From the NCBI GenBank assembly GCA_958422985.1, contig CATZPY010000001.1:62001-126000 (forward strand): a DNA stretch of 64,000 nucleotides, read 5' to 3'. The position numbers and the translations under genes were made by a program. Each line of letters starts with the position of its first letter. Position 1 is the stretch's first letter. The notes below the pieces were generated by a model that was not told where the DNA came from, did not search any database, and was given only the letters and a program-made list of their open reading frames with translations. Shown one piece after another: positions 42,339 through 51,846 of this stretch. This DNA comes from an uncultured Clostridium sp. GTDB taxonomy: Bacteria; Bacillota; Clostridia; TANB77; CAG-508.

Positions 42339-44438
42339 ATGAAAAAAAGATTAAATGGATGGATAAAATATGTAATAATATTAGTTATTATATTTGCTAT
42401 TTTAGGGGTAATATTATGCTTTAATACAGACAAAATACAAATAATGAATAAATTAGATTATAATGTTGCTTTAAACGAAGATGGAAGTATGAATGTTGTA
42501 GAAACATGGAATGTGTATGTAAAAAATACAGGAACTTTGTTTAAAGATTTTTATAACACAAATAAATACCCAATTTCGGATATATCTGTAAAAAATTTAA
42601 AAACAAACGAACAGTTAGAAGACCTTGGTCACGAAGAATACCATGTAGCAGAAGGAAAATATTATGCAGAAGAAATAAAAAATAATGTAGTAGAAGTTGC
42701 ATTTGGGACAGGAAAGAAGAAATCTTTTGGAAATGTTAAATTTCAGGTATCGTATAAAATAGATAATGTTATAAACTCATACGAAGATTGTCAAGAATTT
42801 TATTGGAAATTTTTAGATAAAAGTAATGGTATGATGTGTAAAAATATTACTGGTACAATAACTTTACCTAGAGATTTAAACAATTTAGAAAATTTACTAG
42901 TTTGGGGACATGGTAATATAAATGGAAGAATAGATAAAAGTGAAACTAATAAAGTAAAATTTAAGATTAAGAATTTTAGTGCTGGGAATATGTTAGAGAT
43001 AAGAGTTGTTACAAAAGAAAAAATGTTTAATGTTGATGGAAAACAATTTACTATGTTGAATGGGATACAAAAAGAAGAAACAAGATGGGCTAGTAAAACA
43101 AATGATAATATAAAGGAAAATAGAATAATTCTTATAATAATTTTATTAATAGAAGTAATAATATTATTATTTATATTTAAAGATATAAAAACTTATTTTA
43201 ATATTAATAAATCTGGTAATAAAATAGAAAAAAGAAACTTAGAATATTTTAGGGATATTCCAAGAGAAGAAACTTCTACACCAGGAGAAGGGGCTTTTTT
43301 ATATTATTTTGACAATAATTTTAATTGGACAGATGGAAAACAATCTGATGTATTGGCAGCAAATATATTAAACTTATGCCTTAAAGGATATATATCATTT
43401 GAAAAGACATTAGAAGATAAAATATATATTTCTATTATAAAAGATAAAGATGATTTAAAAGAAGATGAAAAAGAAATATATAATTTAATAAAAGATGCGA
43501 TAGGTAAAAAAGAATCTATAGAAGTTAAAGAATTACAAGATTTTGCAAAGAAAGATTATGATAAATATAGTGCACATGTAAAATCTATGGTAAAACACAT
43601 AAAAGAAAATTTATATAGTGAAGATATAATAGATAAGAAACAAGAAAAATTATATAATAAAACCTATAGTCCTACTCCTACAATATTTGCGGGGATATTT
43701 ATGGCTATTATAGTATTTATATTAATGTCATTACTTCCAATAATTGATGTAGGATATCTTGCAGCATTTGGAATATCTATAAGAAACAGTTTACTAGAGA
43801 TTATATTAATATTAGTTCCTATTATAGCAATGCTTATAGTATTAGAACAAAACCGTAAAAAGGCTAGAGGTAATGTATATAAACTTACACAAAAAGGTGA
43901 AGACGAACAAGCAGAATGGAAGGGACTTTCTAAATATTTAAAACATTATTCTTTGTTAAATGAAAGAGGAGTATTTGATATAATTATATGGGAAAAATAT
44001 TTAGTATATGCTACAGCATTTGGAATATCTGAAAAGGTAATAGAAGAGCTTCATGCTTCATACCCATATGTATTTACAGAAGAATATTGGCAGGAAGAAA
44101 GACCAACAAAAGGTATTATCGACATGGCATGTAATCCTAGCTATTATAATAAAGAATGTAGCTTTATAGGTTTTACTAATGAAATACAAACATCATATAA
44201 TACAATGCAAACAACAATGAAAGAATATACATCTACACATTCGTCTGCACACTATTCATCATCATCCTTTGGAGGAGGAGGAGGATTCTCTTCCGGAGGT
44301 GGAGGCGGAGGAGGCGGACGGTGCAATGGGCGGACGCTAAAAATAATAACCGGGATTAGGGGAATAGTCCTTAAAATTCAGGTAGACAAAAATAGTAAGA
44401 GATTTTATGAAATTTCTTACTATTTTTATGTAGTATGA
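42339..44438 (+). CDS. DUF2207 membrane protein with shifted C-terminus
   Basis: A 699-residue protein of the DUF2207 type: an N-terminal helix, an outer beta-rich domain (about 35-250, YNVALNEDGSMNVVETWNVY), a helix near 262-282, a cytosolic part, two more helices (about 448-515), and a C-terminal Ser and Gly-rich tail. In the family the tail ends soon after the Gly run. Here one extra C at 44319 moves the frame: without it the protein would end GGAMGGR at 44340; with it, 33 more residues are read through repeat A. The change may be harmless or a sequence error. Function unknown. Confidence 0.85.
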   Translation: MKKRLNGWIKYVIILVIIFAILGVILCFNTDKIQIMNKLDYNVALNEDGSMNVVETWNVYVKNTGTLFKDFYNTNKYPISDISVKNLKTNEQLEDLGHEEYHVAEGKYYAEEIKNNVVEVAFGTGKKKSFGNVKFQVSYKIDNVINSYEDCQEFYWKFLDKSNGMMCKNITGTITLPRDLNNLENLLVWGHGNINGRIDKSETNKVKFKIKNFSAGNMLEIRVVTKEKMFNVDGKQFTMLNGIQKEETRWASKTNDNIKENRIILIIILLIEVIILLFIFKDIKTYFNINKSGNKIEKRNLEYFRDIPREETSTPGEGAFLYYFDNNFNWTDGKQSDVLAANILNLCLKGYISFEKTLEDKIYISIIKDKDDLKEDEKEIYNLIKDAIGKKESIEVKELQDFAKKDYDKYSAHVKSMVKHIKENLYSEDIIDKKQEKLYNKTYSPTPTIFAGIFMAIIVFILMSLLPIIDVGYLAAFGISIRNSLLEIILILVPIIAMLIVLEQNRKKARGNVYKLTQKGEDEQAEWKGLSKYLKHYSLLNERGVFDIIIWEKYLVYATAFGISEKVIEELHASYPYVFTEEYWQEERPTKGIIDMACNPSYYNKECSFIGFTNEIQTSYNTMQTTMKEYTSTHSSAHYSSSSFGGGGGFSSGGGGGGGGRCNGRTLKIITGIRGIVLKIQVDKNSKRFYEISYYFYVV
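44349..44384. repeat. Dispersed palindromic repeat A, copy 6
   Basis: AACCGGGATTAGGGGAATAG, then TCCTTAAAATTCAGGT. It lies inside the shifted 3' end of the DUF2207 frame. Confidence 0.82.
44391..44430 (+). terminator. Terminator after the DUF2207 gene
   Basis: AAATAGTAAGA and TCTTACTATTT pair around 17 bases, with T after. The shifted frame reads through the stem. Confidence 0.75.
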
Positions 44439-44480
44439 AATTTTTCTTAGTATGAAAAATTTCTGTACTAAAGAACTATT

Positions 44481-44540
44481 GAATACTTCATATTTTATTA
44501 GAATTTTTATTGGTCAAAAATTTTAGATACGTTTTTTGCT
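44481..44540. repeat. Dispersed hairpin repeat B, copy 6 (decayed)
   Basis: ATACTTCATATTTTATTAGA, then ATTTTTATTGGTCAAAAATT and TTAGATACGTTTTTTG keep the order of the family with many changes. The rest of the 44439-44734 spacer is A-rich with no supported frame. Confidence 0.65.
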
Positions 44541-44734
44541 AAAAAATATTAAAATTAAAAGAAAATGAGAGTAAAAGAGAGATAAATATAGTAATTTTTA
44601 AAGAAATAAAGGGAAAAATAATAAAAAAATAGAAAAAGAGTATAAAAATAATGCATAGAAAAATTGAAAAAGCGTAAAATATATGGTATAATAAATAGTG
44701 CTTGTGTGTAGGAATAAAAGGAGAGTGAATAAAT

Positions 44735-45727
44735 ATTTTAAACAAACATTTACAAATTCACACAAAAGAGATAATAAAGTTTACAGAGATTTTTTCAATA
44801 ATGCTATTAGTATTATTTACTGTAATTTTATTTAGATATAACATATTATTTAAAATAACAGTAAATGGTGAAGAAATTGGATATGTAACAAATAAAAGTG
44901 AAATAGAAAACGAAATAAATAATTATATAGAAAGTAAAGAAGAAGGGGTTGCTTTTAGAAATTTAGAGGCTGAAGTTAAATACGAGCCTAAATTTGTAAG
45001 CGAAAAAAGTTCAAATAAAGAAGATGTACTAGGAAAAATAAAAGAAAACATTTCTACAGTATACACAGCGTATGGAATAACTATAGATGATCAAATACAA
45101 ACATATGTAAAAACTGAAGAAGAAGCAGATAAAATCGTTTTAGACTTACAAAACGAATATAAAGATAAACTAGTACTTAATATTGGAGTAAAGCAAATAT
45201 TTGAAAAAGAAAAGATAGAAACAGAAAAAGAAACTGTGGCTATTGCAAAAATAAAAACAGAGAATTTAGATAAAAAAGTAGCACAAAAAGAGGAAGAAGC
45301 AAAACAAGCTAAGGTTGCAAGAAAAACTGAAACGAAAAGTAGCAATAAAGTTGTTGTTGCAGTAAGACCAGTTAATGGTGGGAGAATAACATCCAGATTT
45401 GGAGAAAGAAGTAGTATTCGTTCAAGCTCACATACTGGTTTAGATATAGCATCTCCATCTGGTACACCTATAAAAGCAGCAGCCTCAGGAACAGTTACAT
45501 TTTCAGGATATAAAGGATCATATGGGTATTTAGTAAAAATTAAATGCGATAATGGTTACGAAATGTGGTATGGTCATTGTAGTAAATTATATGTAAAAAA
45601 TGGCCAGAGAGTTTCTGCAGGAGAAAAAATAGCAGCTGTAGGTTCAACAGGTAATTCTACAGGTTCACACTTACACTTTGAAATAAGAAAAGATGGTAAA
45701 GCTTTAAATCCTCAAAAATATATGTAA
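44735..45727 (+). CDS. M23 family metallopeptidase, membrane-anchored
   Basis: A protein of about 330 residues with a membrane helix (MLLVLFTVILFRYNILF), an outer part with VNGEEIGYVTNKSEIE, a coiled coil and a C-terminal M23/LytM domain with the zinc ligands HTGLDIA and HLHFEI. By family it cuts peptidoglycan cross-bridges; similar proteins act in sporulation (SpoIIQ) and wall growth. The only ATG near the start, 44801, has no ribosome site and sits inside the helix. GGAGAGTGA at 44720-44728 points to ATT at 44735 as the start, which adds 22 residues with no stop. The next gene follows after 20 bases. Confidence 0.85.
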   Translation: MLNKHLQIHTKEIIKFTEIFSIMLLVLFTVILFRYNILFKITVNGEEIGYVTNKSEIENEINNYIESKEEGVAFRNLEAEVKYEPKFVSEKSSNKEDVLGKIKENISTVYTAYGITIDDQIQTYVKTEEEADKIVLDLQNEYKDKLVLNIGVKQIFEKEKIETEKETVAIAKIKTENLDKKVAQKEEEAKQAKVARKTETKSSNKVVVAVRPVNGGRITSRFGERSSIRSSSHTGLDIASPSGTPIKAAASGTVTFSGYKGSYGYLVKIKCDNGYEMWYGHCSKLYVKNGQRVSAGEKIAAVGSTGNSTGSHLHFEIRKDGKALNPQKYM

Positions 45728-45747
45728 TTAATTATATGGAGTGATTT

Positions 45748-46665
45748 ATGAGTAAAGTAATAGATAAAATAAAGCAAAATATGCAAGAGCATAAAGAGAA
45801 AAAAGAAAAAAAAGAATTAATAGAAAAATTAAAATATATGAATGATGATGAACTGGAAGATTTTGTTATAAAACAAATCCAAAAAGGAAATAATCAAGCA
45901 AAGAAGGCAGCAGTTACTGCTATACAAACTATAGGAGAACCAGAAAAGCAACTAGAAATCACATCACAAATAAGCGATGAATTGACAAAAAAAGATAGAA
46001 CCCAAATAATTAAATCTATAGATGAGCCAGCAGCTTTATTGGATGATAACGGTATAGACATTATAAAAGCTTTAGATAAAAGACAAAAAATAGAAATAGT
46101 AGAACGTATACTAACAAATCAAAGAGCTAAAATTGGAAAAATGTCTTTAGCAGAAATTTCGGAGAATCTAGACAAAATGTATTGCTTAGTTAATGAATCT
46201 AACGATTTTTCTTTAATGAAAGTTATAGACAAAGTTCAAGATAAGTTAGAAGAAATAAGGTCACAAGAAGAAGTTTCAAGTAGTGCAAAAAAAAGGGTAA
46301 AAGAAATTAAAATAAAAGTTGTGAAAATTGCAGCTAAAAAAGTAGTATCTAACTATAAAAATATAGGGTATTGTATGAGAATAACAGAATTTATGAATAG
46401 TGCAATTCCTATTAAAATGGGAACAGATTCAGAGTTAAATAGGCAAAAATATACAAAGCAAAAGGAATTTTTCCTAGATATGGTAGGGTACGAAGGAAGA
46501 AAACTAAGAATGAAAAATGCTAGAAGTACAATTGCAGAATTATTACAAAAAGAAGAAGAAAGACATAAACAAGGTGAAATAAAGAAAATAGAACGTGATG
46601 CAGGAAAAGGCGTTGTAGAAAAAATCACAAAATTACATGTAGACAATTCAGATGCTTCACGATAA
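45748..46665 (+). CDS. Helical protein of unknown function (305 aa)
   Basis: I do not recognise this soluble, charged, all-helical protein. The first 45 residues are Lys/Glu-rich, the middle contains short repeats like HEAT turns (KKAAVTAIQTIGEPEKQLEI), and a conserved-looking stretch NYKNIGYCMRITEFMNSAIP lies near 205. It shares a transcript with the M23 peptidase and ends in a terminator. Confidence 0.72.
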   Translation: MSKVIDKIKQNMQEHKEKKEKKELIEKLKYMNDDELEDFVIKQIQKGNNQAKKAAVTAIQTIGEPEKQLEITSQISDELTKKDRTQIIKSIDEPAALLDDNGIDIIKALDKRQKIEIVERILTNQRAKIGKMSLAEISENLDKMYCLVNESNDFSLMKVIDKVQDKLEEIRSQEEVSSSAKKRVKEIKIKVVKIAAKKVVSNYKNIGYCMRITEFMNSAIPIKMGTDSELNRQKYTKQKEFFLDMVGYEGRKLRMKNARSTIAELLQKEEERHKQGEIKKIERDAGKGVVEKITKLHVDNSDASR

Positions 46666-46692
46666 ATATTAGATATATTAAATATAAAATTG

Positions 46693-46740
46693 TAAAAAGA
46701 AAGTAGACGCGAAAAAGATCGTGATTTACTTTCTTTTTTT
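46693..46740 (+). terminator. Terminator after the 305-residue gene
   Basis: AAAAAGAAAGTA pairs with TACTTTCTTTTT over a loop of about 22 bases. Confidence 0.82.
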
Positions 46741-46756
46741 GTATTAGAGAATTATG

Positions 46757-46817
46757 ACGTATCTTAAATTTTCTTAGAATTTACATTTGCAAGTAAAATA
46801 TTAGATGCGCTTTTTTG
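46757..46817. repeat. Dispersed hairpin repeat B, copy 5
   Basis: CGTATCTTAAATTTTCTTAG, then AATTTACATTTGCAAGTAAA and ATATTAGATGCGCTTTTTTG, between the helical protein gene and adhE. Confidence 0.87.
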
Positions 46818-46837
46818 TGTTATAGAAAAATTTTCTA

Positions 46838-46866
46838 TTGACTTTAGAAACCGAATAATATATTAT
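46838..46866 (+). promoter_or_regulatory. Sigma-A-type promoter of adhE
   Basis: TTGACT (46838-46843) and TATTAT (46861-46866) with a 17-base spacer, 36 bases before the adhE start. No convincing Rex site was found. Confidence 0.65.
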
Positions 46867-46902
46867 TAAAATTGTATAATTATATTAGGGAGGCGTTTTT
46901 TT

Positions 46903-49500
46903 ATGGCTGAAACAAAAAATGATAGCAATAAGATAGAAAAAATGATTAATGATTTAGTAGAAAGAGCAAAAAAAGCTTCAAAAGAATACAGAAAGCTAAA
47001 TCAAGAGCAAGTAGATAATGTTGTAAAAGCGATGTCTATGGCTGGTTTAGAACATCATATGGAACTTGCAAAACTTGCAGTAGAAGAAACTGGAAGAGGG
47101 ATATATGAAGATAAAATAATAAAGAATATGTTTGCTACAGATTATATATATAATAGTATAAAAAATGAAAAAACAGTTGGAATAATAGAAGAAAATATAG
47201 AAGATGACTATGTAAAAATAGCAGAACCAATTGGGATAATTGCAGGAGTAACACCTGTTACAAACCCAACATCAACAGTAATGTTTAAATCAATTATTTC
47301 TGCAAAGGCAAGAAATGTAATTATATTTGGATTCCATCCATCTGCACAACAATGTAGTAAAAGAGCAGCAGAAATATTAAGAGAAGCTGCAGTAAAAGCA
47401 GGGGCTCCAAAAGATTGTATATTATGGATAGAAGAGCCATCTGTAGAAGCAACCAGTAGATTAATGAACCATCCAGATGTAAATTTAATATTAGCAACAG
47501 GTGGACCAGGTATGGTAAAATCTGCTTATTCATCTGGAAAACCAGCTTTAGGTGTTGGTCCTGGAAATGTACCATGTTACATAGATAAAACAGCTAAATT
47601 AAAAACATCTGTAAATGACTTAGTATTATCTAAATCATTTGATAATGGAATGATTTGTGCTTCTGAACAATCTGTATTAGTAGATGAAGCAATATATAAA
47701 GAATTTGAAGATTTAATGAAAAATGCTGGATGCTATTTTGTATCACCAGAAGAAAAAGAAAAATTAAAGGAAGTAATGTTTAATAAAGAAAAAGGATATG
47801 CATTACAATCTAAGATTCCGGGTCAAAGCCCATATAATATTGCAAAACAAGCTGGATTTGAAGTTCCAGAAAATACAAAAGTATTAGTAGTATATGAAGA
47901 GGGAATAGGGCCAGAATACCCATTTTCTAAAGAAAAATTAAGCCCAGTACTTTCATATTATATTGTAAAAGATAGTAAAGAAGGTATAGAAAAAGCAGAA
48001 AAATTACTAGAAAATGGTGGACTAGGACATTCTGCAGTTATACATTCAGAAGATGAAAATACAATAAAAGAATATGGAAAAAGAGTAAAGGCAAGTAGAA
48101 TCATTGTAAACCAACCATCATCACAAGGTGGGATAGGCGATATATATAATTCATTTACACCATCACTAACATTAGGATGTGGTACATTTGGAGGAAACTC
48201 TACAACAGATAATGTATCTGCATTAAATTTAGTAAATATTAAAAAGATGGGAAGAAGGAGAGTTAATATGCAATGGTTTAAAGTTCCAAAGAAAATATAT
48301 TTTGAAGCAGGTTCTATAAAATATTTAGAAGATATGAGAGATATAACAAGAGCTTTTATTGTAACAGATGAATCTATGGTTAAATTCGGATATGTTGATA
48401 AAGTGTTATATCATTTAAGAAAAAGACAAGATTATGTACATTCTGAAATCTTTTCAGATGTAGAGCCAGACCCATCTTTTGACACAGTTAAAAGAGGTGT
48501 AGAAGCAATGCAAAGATTTAATCCAGATGTAATTATTGCATTAGGTGGTGGTTCTGCAATAGATGCAGCTAAAGGAATGTGGCTTCTATATGAAGATCCT
48601 GAAGCAGATTTAGAAGGATTAAAATTAAAATTTATGGATATAAGAAAGCGTACATACGAATTCCCAGAGTTAGGAAAAAAATGCCAAATGGTTGCAATAC
48701 CTACAACATCTGGAACAGGTTCAGAAGTTACATCATTTGCAGTTATAACAGACAAACAAAAAGGAAGAAAATATCCACTAACAGCATACGAATTAACACC
48801 AAATGTAGCAATAGTTGATCCAGACTTTGTTGCAACACTTCCAAAAACTTTAACAGCAGATACAGGAATGGATGTTTTAACACATGCTTTAGAAGCATAT
48901 GTTTCTAACATGGCAAATGACTATTCAGATGCTTTAGCAGAAAAAGCAACAAAATTAGTATTCGAAAATTTAAAGGAAGCATATAACCACGGAGATAATA
49001 AATTTGCAAGAGAAAGAATGCACAATGCAAGTACAATGGCAGGTATGGCATTTACAAATGCATTTTTAGGAATATGCCACTCTATGGCACACAAATTAGG
49101 TGCAAAATTCCACTTACCACATGGTAGAATTAATGCAATTTTATTACCATATGTAGTAGAATATAATGGAAGTAAACCAACTAAATTTACATCATTCCCT
49201 AAATATGAATATTTTATAGCAGATGAAAAATATGCGCAAATAGCTAGAATGGTTGGCTTAAAAGCAGATACAGTAGAAGAGGGAGTACATTCTTTAGCAG
49301 AAGCAATCAGAAAATTAAATAAAGACTTAAATATACCAGCATCATTTAAAGAAGCAGGAGTAGACGAAAAGGAATTTTTAGACAATGTAGATGAATTAGC
49401 AGATAGAGCGTTTGAAGACCAATGTACACCTGCAAACCCAAGATTACCATTAGTAACAGAAATAAAGAAAATATTATTAGACAGCTATTATGGAAAATAA
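46903..49500 (+). CDS. adhE: Bifunctional acetaldehyde-CoA/alcohol dehydrogenase AdhE
   Basis: An 865-residue fusion. Residues 1-440 are the CoA-acylating aldehyde dehydrogenase with the catalytic Cys252 in FDNGMICASEQS. The C-terminal part (about 455-865) is the iron alcohol dehydrogenase, with GGGSAIDAAKGMW for NAD, TTSGTGSEVTSF, and the iron His ligands in LTHALEAYVS, CHSMAHKLG and FHLPHGR. It reduces acetyl-CoA to ethanol and restores NAD+, so the organism is probably a fermenter making ethanol. GGGAGG lies before the start; a terminator follows. Confidence 0.97.
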   Translation: MAETKNDSNKIEKMINDLVERAKKASKEYRKLNQEQVDNVVKAMSMAGLEHHMELAKLAVEETGRGIYEDKIIKNMFATDYIYNSIKNEKTVGIIEENIEDDYVKIAEPIGIIAGVTPVTNPTSTVMFKSIISAKARNVIIFGFHPSAQQCSKRAAEILREAAVKAGAPKDCILWIEEPSVEATSRLMNHPDVNLILATGGPGMVKSAYSSGKPALGVGPGNVPCYIDKTAKLKTSVNDLVLSKSFDNGMICASEQSVLVDEAIYKEFEDLMKNAGCYFVSPEEKEKLKEVMFNKEKGYALQSKIPGQSPYNIAKQAGFEVPENTKVLVVYEEGIGPEYPFSKEKLSPVLSYYIVKDSKEGIEKAEKLLENGGLGHSAVIHSEDENTIKEYGKRVKASRIIVNQPSSQGGIGDIYNSFTPSLTLGCGTFGGNSTTDNVSALNLVNIKKMGRRRVNMQWFKVPKKIYFEAGSIKYLEDMRDITRAFIVTDESMVKFGYVDKVLYHLRKRQDYVHSEIFSDVEPDPSFDTVKRGVEAMQRFNPDVIIALGGGSAIDAAKGMWLLYEDPEADLEGLKLKFMDIRKRTYEFPELGKKCQMVAIPTTSGTGSEVTSFAVITDKQKGRKYPLTAYELTPNVAIVDPDFVATLPKTLTADTGMDVLTHALEAYVSNMANDYSDALAEKATKLVFENLKEAYNHGDNKFARERMHNASTMAGMAFTNAFLGICHSMAHKLGAKFHLPHGRINAILLPYVVEYNGSKPTKFTSFPKYEYFIADEKYAQIARMVGLKADTVEEGVHSLAEAIRKLNKDLNIPASFKEAGVDEKEFLDNVDELADRAFEDQCTPANPRLPLVTEIKKILLDSYYGK

Positions 49501-49510
49501 ATATCGAGAT

Positions 49511-49545
49511 ATCGGGATTAGAGGACGGTCCTAAAAATTCCGGTT
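49511..49545. repeat. Dispersed palindromic repeat A, copy 7
   Basis: ATCGGGATTAGAGGACGG and TCCTAAAAATTCCGGTT, right after adhE. Confidence 0.85.
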
Positions 49546-49569
49546 ATGAAGTATAATATGAAAATAAAG

Positions 49570-49608
49570 AAAAATGTGATAGTTTTTATAACTATCACAT
49601 TTTTTTTA
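49570..49608. terminator. Terminator between adhE and aspS
   Basis: AAAATGTGATAG and CTATCACATTTT pair around nine bases, with T runs on either side; it can serve adhE and possibly convergent aspS. Confidence 0.88.
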
Positions 49609-49639
49609 AATAAATGAATTTAAGTTTAATAATAAATAA

Positions 49640-49680
49640 GGAACTGGGATTTTACTCTTAAGTCCATTAATTTCGGTTGA
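49640..49680. repeat. Dispersed palindromic repeat A, copy 8 (degenerate)
   Basis: GAACTGGGATTTTACTCTTA, then AGTCCATTAATTTCGGTTG, next to the aspS stop codon. Confidence 0.75.
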
Positions 49681-49682
49681 CT

Positions 49683-51440
49683 CTATTCTAGTCTAATGTG
49701 AATATCTCTTAACTGTTCTCTAGAAATAAAGCTAGGAGCATCCATCATTAAATCTTGAGCTTTGCTGTTTAAAGGAAAAGCAATAACTTCTCGAATATTT
49801 TTTGCTCCAGTAAGAAGCATAATTATTCTATCTATTCCAGGTGCTATTCCAGCATGTGGTGGAGCTCCAAATTGAAAAGCTGTATATAAAGCTCCAAATC
49901 TTTCTTTTACTTGCTTTTCAGAATATCCAGCAATTTCGAAAGCTTTAAGCATTATTTCTATATTGTGATTTCTAACTGCACCAGAAGAAAGTTCTATACC
50001 ATTACAAACTATATCATATTGGTATGCTGTTATATCTAAAGGTGACTTAGTAGATAAAGACTCTAAACCTCCTTGTGGCATAGAAAAAGGGTTATGACTA
50101 AAAGTGATATTGCCATGTTCATCTAGTTCATACATTGGAAAATCTACAATCCAACAAAAACTAAATACACTATCATCAATTAATCCTAAACGTTTTCCAA
50201 GTTCATTTCTAATTTCACCAGATAAAGTATTAACAAGTTTTGGAGATTCTGCAATAAAGAATAGGCAATCACCCGGTTTAGAATTTGTTCGTTTTATAAG
50301 TTCTAGCCTAGAACTATCTGGTATAAATTTTGCAATAGGACCTTGGAATGTGCCATCTTCTAAAATACGAAGCCAAGCTAATCCTTTAGCTTTACACTCT
50401 TTTATTGCGTAGTCTGTCATACCTTCGAAAAAGCTTCTTGGTTCTTCTGCAACATCATGTGCAGAAATAGTTCTTACTAATTTGCCTTTAAAAGCATTTA
50501 AAGTTACACTTTCATCTTCAAAAATATCTGTAACATCAACAATAACTAAAGGGTTTCTTAAGTCTGGTTTGTCTGAGCCATATTTAAGCATAGCATCTTT
50601 ATAAGCTATTCTTGGGAATGGATACTTTATTATTTTTTTATCTGAAAACTTTGTAAATGTTTTGTATATAACAGGTTCTATAACACTAAATACATCCTCT
50701 TGTGAAGCATAGCTCATTTCCATGTCTAATTGATAAAACTCACCAGGAGTACGATCTGCTCTAGAATCTTCATCTCTAAAGCAAGGTGCAATTTGGAAGT
50801 ATTTATCAAAACCAGAAACCATTAGTAATTGCTTAAACTGTTGAGGAGCCTGTGGAAGTGCATAAAATTTTCCGCTATGAATTCTGCTAGGAACTAAGTA
50901 GTCACGAGCTCCTTCTGGAGAAGAACTTGTAAGTATAGGTGTTTGAATTTCTAAAAAATCTTGTTTTATCATTTCCTCTCTTAAAAATTGTATTACTTTA
51001 CTACGTAAAATAATATTAGATTTCAATTTTTCGTTTCTTAAATCTAAGTAACGATATTTTAATCGTAAATCTTCTCTAATTTCATTATCTGAGTTTACCT
51101 CGAAAGGTAAATCTGCAGTTCTTTTTCCTAAAATTTTGATGTCATCAATATAAATTTCTACAAGACCTGTTTTTATCTTTTCGTTTATGGTATCGGCATT
51201 TCTTTTTCTAACAATACCTTCTACAGATACAGAAGATTCGATAGGAATATGTGAGGCGAAATCTACAATATTAGATTCTGCAGAAGTTACAACTTGTGTA
51301 ATTCCATACATATCACGTATATCTAAAAATACTAAACCTCCTAAATCTCGAATTGTTTGCACGAATCCTGCAATTTTTACTTTTTTTCCGACATCTGCTA
51401 GTGTGATGTCACCACATGTGTGTGTTTTGTACTTTTCCAT
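49683..51440 (-). CDS. aspS: Aspartyl-tRNA synthetase AspRS
   Basis: A 585-residue bacterial-type class II synthetase: N-terminal OB fold for the anticodon (GFVQTIRDLGGLVFLDIRD), motif 2 FRDEDSRADR, GAD insertion domain near 290-420, and motif 3 GIAPGIDRI. The start at 51440 has AGGAGG eight bases upstream. A T-box lies in its leader. Since gatCAB is encoded next to it on the other strand, the enzyme may be non-discriminating and also load Asp on tRNA-Asn, which GatCAB then amidates. Confidence 0.97.
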   Translation of the reverse strand: MEKYKTHTCGDITLADVGKKVKIAGFVQTIRDLGGLVFLDIRDMYGITQVVTSAESNIVDFASHIPIESSVSVEGIVRKRNADTINEKIKTGLVEIYIDDIKILGKRTADLPFEVNSDNEIREDLRLKYRYLDLRNEKLKSNIILRSKVIQFLREEMIKQDFLEIQTPILTSSSPEGARDYLVPSRIHSGKFYALPQAPQQFKQLLMVSGFDKYFQIAPCFRDEDSRADRTPGEFYQLDMEMSYASQEDVFSVIEPVIYKTFTKFSDKKIIKYPFPRIAYKDAMLKYGSDKPDLRNPLVIVDVTDIFEDESVTLNAFKGKLVRTISAHDVAEEPRSFFEGMTDYAIKECKAKGLAWLRILEDGTFQGPIAKFIPDSSRLELIKRTNSKPGDCLFFIAESPKLVNTLSGEIRNELGKRLGLIDDSVFSFCWIVDFPMYELDEHGNITFSHNPFSMPQGGLESLSTKSPLDITAYQYDIVCNGIELSSGAVRNHNIEIMLKAFEIAGYSEKQVKERFGALYTAFQFGAPPHAGIAPGIDRIIMLLTGAKNIREVIAFPLNSKAQDLMMDAPSFISREQLRDIHIRLE

Positions 51441-51527
51441 AATAAACCTCCTAAATATTGGATTTTCCAATTATAAACCACATATACAAATAAAAAATTT
51501 TAACTGTGGTTTTATATGATAGGCATC

Positions 51528-51780
51528 AAAAAATCCCTATCATATATTGTAATATGATAGGGACGAAATACTTTCCGCGGTGCCACCCTATATTGAAAAC
51601 ATGGTTTATTAGTTTTCCTCTTAATTTATTAAATTTAAATAAAAACAATGTGTTATTCAATTGCGTTTTTCTAAAAGGGCTTCCAGCCTCTAGACCCTTA
51701 ATCTCTATTAGCAACTTGCAAAAGCTCGTCATTGTTTACATAGGAATTTGGTAATGTGTTAAATATAGTTTACCATAATG
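51528..51780 (-). promoter_or_regulatory. T-box riboswitch of aspS
   Basis: On the minus strand the leader holds the T-box core GGGTGGCACCGCGG (51588-51575) and a terminator with an 11-bp stem (CCCTATCATAT and its complement, 51562-51535) and T run. Stem I closes with AACAATG (51736-51730) and CATTGTT (51650-51644). The facing loop reads GAATAACA, so the best specifier is AAC (Asn) at 51654-51652; I do not see GAC (Asp) there. Uncharged tRNA would stop the terminator from forming. Confidence 0.88.
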
Positions 51781-51791
51781 CCTATAAAATT

Positions 51792-51820
51792 ATTTTACAT
51801 AGTATTTGCAAATTTGTCAA
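51792..51820 (-). promoter_or_regulatory. Sigma-A-type promoter of the aspS leader
   Basis: On the minus strand TTGACA (51820-51815) and TAAAAT (51797-51792) with a 17-base spacer, just before the T-box. Confidence 0.72.
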
Positions 51821-51846
51821 TGTTTATTTAAAATATTATGGTAAAC

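Noticed and set aside
46818..46902. Rex operator before adhE
   Set aside because: No TTGTTAA-type inverted repeat is present in the spacer.
48432..49385. Two frames of 154-159 codons antisense to adhE
   Set aside because: They lie wholly within a well-supported gene, and their composition reflects the complementary strand.
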